From Reyranella sp. (GTDB lineage Bacteria > Pseudomonadota > Alphaproteobacteria > Reyranellales > Reyranellaceae): a stretch of 64,000 bases of DNA. The translations under genes and the position numbers were made by a program. The DNA is taken from NCBI GenBank assembly GCA_019750135.1, contig JAIEOV010000031.1, positions 23,431-87,430 on the forward strand, in the 5' to 3' direction. Positions within the stretch are counted from its first letter, which is position 1, and the number at the start of each line of letters is the position of its first letter. Of this stretch, positions 16,263 to 25,031 are shown in pieces. Below the pieces are notes generated by a model. The model searched no databases. It was not told the DNA's origin and saw only the letters and a program-made list of their open reading frames with translations.

Positions 16263-18665
16263 ATGGCCAACACCTTGTCGGACAAGGAACGGACGTCGAT
16301 CGACGCGTATTGGCGCGCGGCCAACTATCTGTCCGTCGGTCAGATATATCTCTACGACAATCCGCTGCTCAAGCAGCCGTTGTCCAAGGACCACATCAAG
16401 CCGCGCCTGCTCGGCCACTGGGGCACGACACCGGGGCTGAACTTCGTCTACGTCCACCTCAACCGGATCATCCGCAAGCACGACCTCGACATGATCTATG
16501 TCGCCGGCCCCGGCCATGGCGGCCCGGCCATGGTGGCGAACGCCTACCTCGAAGGCACCTACAGCGAGGTCTATCCCAACGTGTCCGCCGACGAGGCGGG
16601 GATGAAGCGCCTGTTCACCCAGTTCTCGTTCCCCGGCGGCATACCCAGCCACGTCGCGCCCGAGACCCCGGGCTCGATCCACGAGGGTGGCGAGCTGGGC
16701 TATGCCTTGTCGCACGCCTATGGCGCCGCCTTCGACAACCCCGACCTGATCGTCGCCTGCGTCGTCGGTGACGGCGAGGCCGAGACCGGGCCGATGGCGA
16801 CGAGCTGGCATTCCAACAAGTTCCTGAACGCGGCGACCGACGGCGTTGTCCTGCCGATCCTCCATCTCAACGGCTACAAGATCGCCAACCCGACGATCCT
16901 CGCCCGCATCAGCCACGAGGAACTGGAGCAGCTCTTCCGCGGCTACGGCTATACGCCGCATTTCGTCGAGGGCGACGACCCGGAAAAGATGCATCAGCTC
17001 ATGGCCGCCACCCTGGACGCGGTCATCGGCGAGATCCGCGACATCAAGGCGAAGGCGAAGCAGGGCTCGGCCGAACGTCCGCGCTGGCCGATGATCGTGC
17101 TGCGCACGCCCAAGGGCTGGACCTGCCCGAAGGAGATCGACGGCAAGCGCACCGAGGGCTACTGGCGCGCCCACCAGGTGCCGATGGGAGAGATGCACAC
17201 CAATCCGGAGCATGTGCGCATCCTCGAGCAATGGATGAAAAGCTACCGGCCCGAGGAGCTGTTCGACGAGGCCGGCCGCCTGCGGCGCGAGCTTGCCGAG
17301 CTTCCGCCCAAGGGCACGCGGCGCATGAGCGACAATCCCCGCACCAACGGCGGCATCGTGCTGCGCGACCTGCGGCTGCCGGACTTTCGCGACTATGCGG
17401 TCGAGGTGCCCCAGCCGGGCGCCGCGACCGCCGAGGCGACGCGCGTCATGGGCGGGTTCCTGCGCGATGTGATGAAGCTCAACGGCGAGCAGAAGAACTT
17501 CAGGCTCTTCAGTCCCGACGAGAACAACTCCAATCGCTGGCAGGACGTGCTCGACGTCACCAACCGTGCGTGGGCCGCTAAGATCGAGCCGTGGGACGAC
17601 CACCTCGCGCCCGACGGCCGGGTCATGGAGGTGCTGAGCGAGCATCAATGCCAGGGCTGGCTGGAGGGTTATCTCCTGACCGGTCGGCACGGCTTCTTCT
17701 CCTGCTACGAGGCGTTCGTTCACATCGTCGATTCGATGGTCAACCAGCACGCCAAGTGGCTGAAGGTCTGTAATCACATCGAGTGGCGACGGCCGATCGC
17801 CTCGCTGAACTATCTGCTGTCGAGCCACGTCTGGCGCCAGGATCACAACGGATTCAGCCATCAGGATCCCGGCTTCATCGACCACGTCGTCAACAAGAAG
17901 GCCGAGGTCGTGCGCGTCTACCTGCCGCCCGACGCCAACTGCCTGCTGTCGGTCACCGACCACTGCCTGCGCAGCCGCAACTACGTGAACGTCGTCGTCG
18001 CCGGCAAGCAGCCCGCGCCGCAATGGCTGACGATGGACCAGGCGCTCCGGCACTGCCAGGCCGGCCTCGGCATTTGGGAGTGGGCCAGCAACGACCGCGG
18101 TGGCGAGCCCGACGTCGTGATGGCCTGTTGCGGCGACGTGCCGACCCTGGAGACGCTGGCGGCGGTCGAGCTCATCCGGCGGCACGCACCCGAGGTGAAG
18201 ATACGCGTCGTCAACGTCGTGAACCTGATGACCCTGCAGCCGTCCAGCGAGCATCCGCACGGGCTGAACGACGCCGACTTCGACGCCCTGTTCACCACCG
18301 ACAAGCCGATCATCTTCGCGTTCCACGGCTATCCGTGGCTCATCCACCGGCTGACCTATAAGCGCCACAGTCACGCCAATCTTCACGTGCACGGCTACAG
18401 GGAGGAGGGCACTACGACGACGCCGTTCGACATGTGCGTGCTGAACGGGCTCGACCGCTTCCACCTGGTGGGCGCGGTGATCGACCGCCTGCCGGGCCTC
18501 GGTGCGCGGGCGGCCTATGCCAAGCAGGCGATCCGCGACAAGCTCATCGAGCATCGTCAGTACATCGCCCGCCATGGCGACGACATGCCGGAGATCAGCA
18601 GCTGGCGATGGGGGCGCCACGCCGCTTCCGGCGGCGGTAGCTCGACCGAGGCCGATAATGTTTGA
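16263..18665 (+). CDS. xfp: Phosphoketolase (xylulose-5-P/fructose-6-P)
   Basis: An 800-residue thiamine-diphosphate enzyme splitting xylulose 5-phosphate and/or fructose 6-phosphate with phosphate into acetyl phosphate and an aldose phosphate. Family motifs seen: AGPGHGGPAMVANAYLEGTY near residues 81-100, the TPP motif GDGEAETGP near 170-178 with HSNKFLN following, and HQDPGFIDHV near 535-544. Full length for the family. GGGAGG lies 7 bases before the ATG. Its last codon and stop overlap the first possible start of glycogen phosphorylase, so the two are likely translated together. Confidence 0.97.
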   Translation: MANTLSDKERTSIDAYWRAANYLSVGQIYLYDNPLLKQPLSKDHIKPRLLGHWGTTPGLNFVYVHLNRIIRKHDLDMIYVAGPGHGGPAMVANAYLEGTYSEVYPNVSADEAGMKRLFTQFSFPGGIPSHVAPETPGSIHEGGELGYALSHAYGAAFDNPDLIVACVVGDGEAETGPMATSWHSNKFLNAATDGVVLPILHLNGYKIANPTILARISHEELEQLFRGYGYTPHFVEGDDPEKMHQLMAATLDAVIGEIRDIKAKAKQGSAERPRWPMIVLRTPKGWTCPKEIDGKRTEGYWRAHQVPMGEMHTNPEHVRILEQWMKSYRPEELFDEAGRLRRELAELPPKGTRRMSDNPRTNGGIVLRDLRLPDFRDYAVEVPQPGAATAEATRVMGGFLRDVMKLNGEQKNFRLFSPDENNSNRWQDVLDVTNRAWAAKIEPWDDHLAPDGRVMEVLSEHQCQGWLEGYLLTGRHGFFSCYEAFVHIVDSMVNQHAKWLKVCNHIEWRRPIASLNYLLSSHVWRQDHNGFSHQDPGFIDHVVNKKAEVVRVYLPPDANCLLSVTDHCLRSRNYVNVVVAGKQPAPQWLTMDQALRHCQAGLGIWEWASNDRGGEPDVVMACCGDVPTLETLAAVELIRRHAPEVKIRVVNVVNLMTLQPSSEHPHGLNDADFDALFTTDKPIIFAFHGYPWLIHRLTYKRHSHANLHVHGYREEGTTTTPFDMCVLNGLDRFHLVGAVIDRLPGLGARAAYAKQAIRDKLIEHRQYIARHGDDMPEISSWRWGRHAASGGGSSTEADNV

Positions 18666-18688
18666 GTGACGAAAACAGGGCTGAAAGC

Positions 18689-21196
18689 ATGGCACGGAAC
18701 AAGACCATGACGGCTGTCGCCGAGGCGTGGAGCGCACCGGAGTTCGCCAAGCTCCTCGAGCAATATGGCGGGCCGATCCAGTTCGACGGCGAGCGTGATG
18801 CGCTGTTCGAACGGCATCTCATGTTCGACAACGTGGCCGACAGTGCCGAGGTCGGGCTGCGCCAGCACTACGACGCGCTTGCCCGATCGGTGCGGGATAT
18901 CCTCTCGCAGCGCTGGCACCGTACGCAGCAGACCTACGATCGGGAGAATCCCAAGCGGGTCTACTATCTATCCCTCGAGTTCCTGATCGGCCGGTCGCTG
19001 TCGAACAACATCCTCAACCTGCGCCTCGACCCCGTGGTCCGGCGCATCGTCGACGACAACAAGCTCGACTGGCCGGCCATCCTCGAGGAGGAACCCGACG
19101 CCGGTCTCGGCAATGGCGGCCTGGGCCGCCTCGCGGCGTGCTTCCTCGATTCGATGGCCACGATGCAGCTCCCGGCGATGGGCTACGGGCTGCGCTACGA
19201 GTACGGCATCTTCCGCCAGAGCATCGAGAACGGCTGGCAGCGCGAGCAGCCGGACAACTGGCTGAGATATCCCGACCCTTGGGAGATCGCCCGGCCCCAG
19301 GAGGCGGTCGAGTTCAAGCTCGACTGCTCGTTCGAGGTACACGAGGGAACTCTGCGCGCGAAGTTCGGCAGCCCGTCCACCGTGTTCGGCGTGCCGTACG
19401 ACCGGCCGATCGTGGGCTACGGCGGCCGGACCATCAATACGCTTCGGCTATGGGCGGCCGGCACGCCCGACGTCTTCGACCTTCAGGCGTTCAGCACCGG
19501 CGCGTTCGTCACCGCGCTCGCCAAGCGACTTGCGGCCGATTCGATCACCCGGGTCCTCTATCCCGACGATTCGACGACCTTGGGGCGAGGCCTGCGCTTC
19601 GTGCAGGAGTATTTCCTGGTCGCCTGTTCGCTGGCGGATCTCGTGCGGCGCTTCCGTCGACACAACGACGACTGGAATGCCCTGCCGGAGAAGGCTGCGA
19701 TCCAGCTCAACGATACCCATCCCAGCTTGGCGATCCCGGAACTGATGCGGATCCTGCTCGATCAGGCAGGCATTGGATGGGACCAGGCCTGGGACATTTC
19801 CAAGCGGACCCTGGCCTATACCAACCACACGCTGCTGCCCGAGGCCCTGGAGAAATGGCCGCTCCGATGGTTCGAGCTGATGCTGCCGCGCCATCTCGAG
19901 ATCATCCTGGGCATCAACCAGCGCCTCGTCGACGAGGTGCGAGCGCGCTTCCCCGGCGAAGAGGATCGGGTCGCGCGCATAAGCCTGGTCGAGGAAGGCG
20001 ACGAGCGCAGGGTCCGCATGGCCAATCTTGCCGTCGTCGGCTCGCACAGCACGAACGGGGTCGCGGCGATCCATTCGAGGTTGCTGCGCTCGTCGACGCT
20101 GAAGGACCTGGCCGACCTGTTCCCCGAGCGCTTCAACAACAAGACCAACGGCATCACGCCGCGGCGTTGGCTGCTGGCGGCCAATCCGGCGCTTGCCGGC
20201 CATATCACCGAGGCGATCGGCGACGGCTGGATCACCGACCTGACCGAGCTGGCGCTGTTGAAGCCGTTCGCCGGAGATGTGGGCTTTCGCGACGCCGTCC
20301 GCCAGGCCAAGCGCCAGTCCAAATCGCGCTTCGCCGACTGGCTGAAATCGACGGCCGGGATCGCCGTCGACCCGGACTCCATCTTCGACAGCCAGGTCAA
20401 ACGCATCCACGAGTACAAGCGCCAGTTGCTGAACGGACTGCGCGTCGTCGCCCTGTACAATCGGCTGCGCGAGGAGCCGCATCTCGCCATGGCGCCGCGC
20501 ACGTTCTTTTTCTCCGGCAAGGCGGCGCCCGCCTATCACCTGGCAAAGCTGGTCATAAAGTTCCTCAACAGCCTGGCCGAGACCGTCAACGCCGACCCGG
20601 CGATGCAGGGCCGGCTGAAGGTCGTCTTCCTGCCCGAGTACTGCGTGTCGCTCGCCGAGCGGCTGATCCCGGCGACCGACGTCTCCAACCAGATCTCGAC
20701 CGCGGGCTACGAGGCGAGCGGGACCAGCAACATGAAGTTCATGATGAACGGAGCGTTGACCCTCGGCACGCGCGACGGCGCCACGATCGAGATGGCCGAG
20801 GCCGCGGGCGAGGGAAACTTCTTCCTGTTCGGGCTCAGCGCGGAGCAGGTGGCGGCCAACCGCAGCTGGTACAGCCCGCAGTGGCACTACGACAACGAAG
20901 CGGAGACGCGCAGCGCGCTCGATGCGATTTTCTCGGATCGCTTCAATGCCGGTGAGCCCGGCATCTTCGAGCCGTTGCGCGAGCCGCTGCTGGTCCGCGA
21001 CCACTACATGCACCTGGCCGATCTCACCTCCTATCTGGAGACCGACCGACGGCTGCTGGAGCTGTATGCCGACCCGCAGGAGTGGGGGCGGAGAGCAGTT
21101 CTGAACATCGCAAGCTCCGGCAAGTTCTCCAGCGACCGCACCATCGCCGAATACGCCGCCGACATCTGGCACGCGAAGCCCTGCCCGGTGCCGTAA
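18689..21196 (+). CDS. glgP: Glycogen/starch/alpha-glucan phosphorylase
   Basis: An 835-residue pyridoxal-phosphate enzyme releasing glucose 1-phosphate from alpha-1,4-glucans. Seen: GLGNGGLGRLAACFLDSMAT near residues 128-147, the catalytic-site stretch TNGITPRRWLLAANP near 483-497, and the cofactor lysine near K683 in SGTSNMKFMMNGA. The start is ambiguous: a TTG overlapping the phosphoketolase stop is 9 codons upstream, and another ATG lies 6 codons downstream. Coupling with phosphoketolase suggests a joint route from stored glucan to acetyl phosphate. Confidence 0.96.
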   Translation: MARNKTMTAVAEAWSAPEFAKLLEQYGGPIQFDGERDALFERHLMFDNVADSAEVGLRQHYDALARSVRDILSQRWHRTQQTYDRENPKRVYYLSLEFLIGRSLSNNILNLRLDPVVRRIVDDNKLDWPAILEEEPDAGLGNGGLGRLAACFLDSMATMQLPAMGYGLRYEYGIFRQSIENGWQREQPDNWLRYPDPWEIARPQEAVEFKLDCSFEVHEGTLRAKFGSPSTVFGVPYDRPIVGYGGRTINTLRLWAAGTPDVFDLQAFSTGAFVTALAKRLAADSITRVLYPDDSTTLGRGLRFVQEYFLVACSLADLVRRFRRHNDDWNALPEKAAIQLNDTHPSLAIPELMRILLDQAGIGWDQAWDISKRTLAYTNHTLLPEALEKWPLRWFELMLPRHLEIILGINQRLVDEVRARFPGEEDRVARISLVEEGDERRVRMANLAVVGSHSTNGVAAIHSRLLRSSTLKDLADLFPERFNNKTNGITPRRWLLAANPALAGHITEAIGDGWITDLTELALLKPFAGDVGFRDAVRQAKRQSKSRFADWLKSTAGIAVDPDSIFDSQVKRIHEYKRQLLNGLRVVALYNRLREEPHLAMAPRTFFFSGKAAPAYHLAKLVIKFLNSLAETVNADPAMQGRLKVVFLPEYCVSLAERLIPATDVSNQISTAGYEASGTSNMKFMMNGALTLGTRDGATIEMAEAAGEGNFFLFGLSAEQVAANRSWYSPQWHYDNEAETRSALDAIFSDRFNAGEPGIFEPLREPLLVRDHYMHLADLTSYLETDRRLLELYADPQEWGRRAVLNIASSGKFSSDRTIAEYAADIWHAKPCPVP

Positions 21197-21225
21197 GCGC
21201 TCCACTACGATGGCCGGTTGATCTT

Positions 21226-21259
21226 TCCATTATGTTGGACAATGATCCAATATAATGGA
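21226..21259. promoter_or_regulatory. Candidate operator covering the XRE gene start
   Basis: A 34-bp inverted repeat: TCCATTATGTTGGA and TCCAATATAATGGA are reverse complements except at one position, with a 6-base spacer. The right arm contains the start codon of the XRE-cupin gene and a TATAAT hexamer. The layout fits autoregulation by the encoded repressor. Confidence 0.65.
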
Positions 21260-21818
21260 CATCAACGACCGCATCGCCGCGCGCGTGCGCCAGATCCGGG
21301 CCGAGCGCGGGCTGTCGCTGGAAGCGCTGGCCGAAAGCTCGGGCGTCAGCCGCTCGATGATCTCGCTGGTCGAGCGCGGCCAGAGCAGCGCGACCGCCGT
21401 GGTGCTCGAGAAGCTCGCGACCGGACTCGGCGTGCCGCTGGCCTCGCTGTTCGATGCGCCGGCGGCGCCGGCCGCTCCGGTGTCCCGCCGCAAGGATCAG
21501 GTCGAATGGCGCGATCCCGCCTCGGGCTACGTCCGCCGCAACGTCTCGCCGCCCGGCTTTCCGTCGCCCATACAGATCGTCGAGGTCGTCTTCCCCGCGG
21601 GCGCGCGCGTGGCCTACGACACCGGCCCGCGGCCGGGTGTGCAGTATCAGCAGATCTGGGTGCTTCAGGGAGCGCTCGAGGTGACGGTGGACAAGATACG
21701 CCACGAGCTCGGCGCGGGCGACTGCCTCGCCATGGTGGTCGACAGCCAGATCACCTTCAGCAATCGGACGTCCAAATCGGCGCGCTACGCGGTGGTCATC
21801 GATCATCGGCCCGCTTGA
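21255..21818 (+). CDS. XRE-family transcriptional regulator with cupin domain
   Basis: A 187-residue DNA-binding regulator. The helix-turn-helix of the Cro/C1 type spans about residues 8-62 (GLSLEALAESSGVSRSMISL). A linker rich in Ala and Pro follows, and a small cupin effector domain occupies about 105-180 (GVQYQQIWVLQGALEVTV). This architecture is common for repressors of exporters or amine catabolism. No Shine-Dalgarno precedes the ATG, which lies inside a 34-bp inverted repeat, so the mRNA may be leaderless and autoregulated. The stop overlaps the ATG of the exporter gene. Confidence 0.88.
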   Translation: MDINDRIAARVRQIRAERGLSLEALAESSGVSRSMISLVERGQSSATAVVLEKLATGLGVPLASLFDAPAAPAAPVSRRKDQVEWRDPASGYVRRNVSPPGFPSPIQIVEVVFPAGARVAYDTGPRPGVQYQQIWVLQGALEVTVDKIRHELGAGDCLAMVVDSQITFSNRTSKSARYAVVIDHRPA

Positions 21819-22654
21819 TGGACGCCCTCGACGTCGCTGCCGCGCTGACAAGCGCGCTTCTGCATGCCGGCTGGAATGCCGCGTTGAAGGCGAGCCGCGA
21901 TCCGCCGCGGGCCATGACCGCGCAAATGCTGCTGAGCGCCATTCTGGTGCTGCCGGGCCTGCTTTGGTCCGGCCTGCCGCCGCTGGCGGCGTGGCCGTGG
22001 ATCGCGGCATCGACCTTGCTGAACGTCATAACCGTGACCGCCTTGCTGCGCGGCTACGAGCTCGGCGGCTTCGGTCTGGTCTATCCCGTCGCCCGCGCCA
22101 TCGCGGTCGTGCTGGTCGTGCCGCTGGTGGCCGTGGTCGCCGGCGGCTGGCCCAGCACGGCGGCACTGGCCGGCATTGCCGTCATCGCGCTGTCGCTTGC
22201 CGTGCTCGCCTGGGACACCGTGCGCGCTCGCGGTGTTCCGCTGCAGGCCTTGGCCTGGATCTTCGCCGCAGGCGTCGGCGCCGCCGGCTACATCCTGTGT
22301 GACGCCCAAGGCGTGCGCACGTCGGGCTCGCCGTGGGCCTACGGCTTCGTCGTCTCGGTCACCAATGCCGCGGCGATGTGCTGGCGCCAGCGCCGCAACG
22401 GCGCGCCGTGGATGCAGCTCAAGGGCCAGTGGTCGATCGCCACGCCGGCCGCCATCGCCTCGGTCGCATCATATCTGCTGATCCTCTGGGTGTGGGGCCA
22501 TGCTCCGATCGCGCCGGCCGCCGCCTTGCGCGATACCAGCGCGGTCTTCGCGATCCTGATCGCCGTCGTCTGGCTGAAGGAACCTTTTACGCGCACACGC
22601 ATCGTGGCTGTGCTGCTGGCCGCCGCAGCAATACCGCTGCTGCGGCTGGGGTGA
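21818..22654 (+). CDS. DMT superfamily (EamA) transporter
   Basis: A 278-residue inner-membrane permease with about ten hydrophobic helices in two EamA halves, e.g. RAIAVVLVVPLVAVVAGGWP and TSAVFAILIAVVWLKEPF, the latter being the conserved end of the second half. Members export metabolites or amino acids. Its ATG shares bases with the stop of the XRE-cupin regulator (TGATG), so the two form a regulator-exporter pair; the effector sensed by the cupin is probably the substrate or a related compound. Confidence 0.88.
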   Translation: MDALDVAAALTSALLHAGWNAALKASRDPPRAMTAQMLLSAILVLPGLLWSGLPPLAAWPWIAASTLLNVITVTALLRGYELGGFGLVYPVARAIAVVLVVPLVAVVAGGWPSTAALAGIAVIALSLAVLAWDTVRARGVPLQALAWIFAAGVGAAGYILCDAQGVRTSGSPWAYGFVVSVTNAAAMCWRQRRNGAPWMQLKGQWSIATPAAIASVASYLLILWVWGHAPIAPAAALRDTSAVFAILIAVVWLKEPFTRTRIVAVLLAAAAIPLLRLG

Positions 22655-22738
22655 TTGATCACAGGCCATCCCCTCGACTGGGCGGACGAATTTCTTATTT
22701 TCGAACTCCCACGCCCTTCAAGCGCCGATGGAGTTGTG

Positions 22739-23179
22739 ATGTCGCGTCGCGTGATAGTTTTGTTGCTTGCCGCGTTCCTGGTTGGCGCCTGCGCCACGGG
22801 CCACAGTGTGGCGACGGACGGTCGCCGCGCCGTCCTCGGCATGAACGCCGATACCTTCCAATCTTGTGCCGGCATTCCGACGCGCATGAAGCGCCTCGAT
22901 GACCGCACCGAACTCTTGTCCTACGAGCTTAAGAACGAGAACACCGGCGGCGTGGAAGTCAGCGTTCCAATGGTGGGCGGCGGGTTCAAAATCGGCAAGA
23001 GCGGTTCCTACTGTCACGCGATCGTCCGCGTCGTCGACGGCAAGGTCGCCGAGCTGAACTACACCGGCGACAACGACGATTTCGTCGGCAAGGAGGGCGT
23101 CTGCGCGCCGATCGTGCGCGGCTGCCTGCGCGCCCACGGCAGCGATCCAGAAATGAAGACCGCCAACGGCGCCCGCTAG
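22739..23179 (+). CDS. Hypothetical lipoprotein
   Basis: A 146-residue precursor with a signal peptide and lipobox VGAC (Cys17). The mature part begins TGHSVATDGRRAVLGM and contains four further cysteines (SCAG, YCHA, VCAP, GCLR) that could pair in the periplasm. A conserved-looking LSYELKNENTGG precedes a glycine-rich turn. It converges with cobF with a 4-base overlap of the two stop regions. I do not recognise a family. Confidence 0.75.
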   Translation: MSRRVIVLLLAAFLVGACATGHSVATDGRRAVLGMNADTFQSCAGIPTRMKRLDDRTELLSYELKNENTGGVEVSVPMVGGGFKIGKSGSYCHAIVRVVDGKVAELNYTGDNDDFVGKEGVCAPIVRGCLRAHGSDPEMKTANGAR

Positions 23180-23934
23180 CGCCGCATCAGGTACGTATCC
23201 ATGATCCATCCGTTGGCGCGGCGCGCTTCGGCACGGCGCCGATGGATCTCCTCGGCCACGTCCTTCACCTTGCCCGCGATTAGGATCTGGTCAGGCGTGC
23301 CGAGATAGGCGCCCCAGTAGATGTCGACGTCCCCATGGACCTTGGAGTCGGCGAAGCGCCTGAACGTGTCCTCGCCGTCGAGCAGCACGACCACGCTGTC
23401 GACGCCCGGTGGGAAGCCATTCGCGAGCTTGCGGCCCGTCGTGATCGTGACCGCCTCGGCGATGCGGTTGAGCGGGATCCTGTGCGCGGCCGCCAGCACC
23501 TGAATGGCGGTGATGCCGGGGATCACCTCGTAGTCGAACGCGCTACCCGCTTCCTTCAGCGCATCGAGATTGCGGATGGTGCTGTCGTAGAGCATGGGAT
23601 CGCCCCAGACGAGGAACGCGCCGGTCTCGCCGTCCTTCATCTCGCCGATCAGCGTCTCGAATACAGCCTGCTTGGCCTGGTTCAAGTCGTCGACGCAGGC
23701 GCGGTAGTCGGCGGGTGCGGAATCGCGGGGCGGGCTCGGCGCCTCGGCGACGCGATACGTCCGGTCCCTGGCGTGCCGCCGCAGGATCTCCTCGCGCAGT
23801 CCGCGCAGCTTGGTCTTGGCCGGACCCTTGTCCAGGACGAAGAAGACGTCGACTCGGTTCAGCGCCTTCACCGCCTGCACCGTGAGCTGGTCGGGATCGC
23901 CCACGCCGATGCCGATGACCAAGACCTTCTTCAT
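23176..23934 (-). CDS. cobF: Precorrin-6A synthase (deacetylating)
   Basis: A 252-residue SAM-dependent methyltransferase of the tetrapyrrole methylase fold. KVLVIGIGVGDPDQLTVQAV at the N-terminus, FLVWGDPMLYDST near residues 107-119 and YEVIPGITAIQVLAAA near 134-149 match CobF. In aerobic cobalamin synthesis it methylates precorrin-5 at C1 with loss of acetate. No other cob gene is in the window, so it is separated from its pathway here. AAGG precedes the ATG. Confidence 0.92.
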   Translation of the reverse strand: MKKVLVIGIGVGDPDQLTVQAVKALNRVDVFFVLDKGPAKTKLRGLREEILRRHARDRTYRVAEAPSPPRDSAPADYRACVDDLNQAKQAVFETLIGEMKDGETGAFLVWGDPMLYDSTIRNLDALKEAGSAFDYEVIPGITAIQVLAAAHRIPLNRIAEAVTITTGRKLANGFPPGVDSVVVLLDGEDTFRRFADSKVHGDVDIYWGAYLGTPDQILIAGKVKDVAEEIHRRRAEARRANGWIMDTYLMRR

Positions 23935-23966
23935 GCCGGCCTTGTCGCATATTCGGCCGGCGATAC

Positions 23967-24884
23967 CTAGTTGGTGGCTGCGATGAGGCGGGCGATCCGA
24001 GGCGAGAGCGTGCGGACCTGCGGTGCGTTGGGCAGCAGGGCGCGGGCCCGGTCGCAATCGGCGAGCGCCCGGCCCAGGTCGCGGCCGGCGACGGCGCGCG
24101 TCAGGCAACGGTTGAGGTAGGCCCAGCCGAACTGCGGATCGAGGTCGATCGCGGCGCTGTAGTCGCGGATGGCCGCCTCGTGCTGGTGGCGGGAGAAATG
24201 GATATAGCCGCGATTGTAGAGCGCCAGGGCGTTGCGCGGCTCGATCGCCAGGGCGGCATCGAGGTCGCGCAGGCCGGCATCGGAGTCGCCTTTGCCAACC
24301 ATGATGGCCGCGCGATTGACCAGGGCATCGACGTTGCGGTCGTCGAGCGCCACTGCGCTGCCGTAGTCGATGCTGGCCTGCGCTACGTCTCCCAGCATGG
24401 CGTGCGCGAGGCCGCGCAGGACACGGACCTGGGCGCTGGTCGGTGCGCTCGCGACGGCACGATCGAAGTCGGCCAGCGCCTGGCGGTAGGCGGCGCGATG
24501 CATGTGGGCGTCGCCGCGGAAGACCAGAGCATCGATGTTGCCGGGCGCCAGTGCAAGCACACGGTCGAAATCGGCGATGGCGCGATCCGGCTCCGAGAGA
24601 TGCGTCGACAGGACGATGCCGCGATTGAGCAGCGCGACCCGGTTGGCAGGCTCGCTGCGGAGGACCTCGTCGTAGAGGGCCAAAGCCCTGCGGGCGTCAC
24701 CGCGTGCATGCCCGTCCATGGCGCGCTCGAGCAGAGCCAGGCGGCCTGGCTCGCCGACAGGCCCGTGCGGGCGCGCGCGGCTGTCGTGCAGCGGCGAGCG
24801 CTGGTCCTGCGCCCGAGCCGGCGAGGATGTCGCGGCAAGCAACAGCAGCAAGCAGGTCCCACACACAGAAAGCACACGAAGCAT
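23967..24884 (-). CDS. TPR-repeat periplasmic protein
   Basis: A 305-residue precursor. Residues 1-25 form a signal peptide ending ARAQ. From about residue 50 onward at least six tetratricopeptide repeats can be followed (e.g. ALLNRGIVLSTHLSEPDRAI, ALYNRGYIHFSRHQHEAAI), with the typical W/L-G-Y-A-F spacing. TPR domains mediate protein-protein contacts, probably in the periplasm here; no partner is indicated. A good AGGAGG precedes the ATG. The gene lies 32 bases downstream of cobF on the same strand (upstream in transcription). Confidence 0.85.
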   Translation of the reverse strand: MLRVLSVCGTCLLLLLAATSSPARAQDQRSPLHDSRARPHGPVGEPGRLALLERAMDGHARGDARRALALYDEVLRSEPANRVALLNRGIVLSTHLSEPDRAIADFDRVLALAPGNIDALVFRGDAHMHRAAYRQALADFDRAVASAPTSAQVRVLRGLAHAMLGDVAQASIDYGSAVALDDRNVDALVNRAAIMVGKGDSDAGLRDLDAALAIEPRNALALYNRGYIHFSRHQHEAAIRDYSAAIDLDPQFGWAYLNRCLTRAVAGRDLGRALADCDRARALLPNAPQVRTLSPRIARLIAATN

Positions 24885-24974
24885 GACGTCCTCCTATGGG
24901 ACGGAGCTTCGTCTTCCGCCGTAACCCGGAAATTGCGCGGGTTCGGCGATTGGTTTCGTAGGTTGCGCCGCGTG

Positions 24975-25018
24975 CTCATCCCGTCCAGGCCCGGGAGGGC
25001 GAGAAGGCTGCCGCCGCC
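24975..25018 (-). pseudogene. Relic of a third MATE gene copy (3' fragments)
   Basis: Two exact matches to the upstream MATE gene stand side by side just past the second MATE stop. They are 19 bases of its end (24975-24993, matching 26377-26395) and 24 bases of its GGGSLLAL-coding segment (24995-25018, matching 26489-26512). In the intact gene these pieces are 93 bases apart. The simplest reading is an internally deleted third tandem copy. Confidence 0.6.
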
Positions 25019-25031
25019 GGCGACCCCCGTA

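Noticed and set aside
16023..18737. 904-codon open frame opposite phosphoketolase
   Set aside because: Antisense shadow of a well-supported gene; no motif, no ribosome site, and it runs through the neighbouring VOC gene end.
19448..21205. 585-codon open frame opposite glycogen phosphorylase
   Set aside because: Antisense shadow with skewed composition and no recognisable domain.
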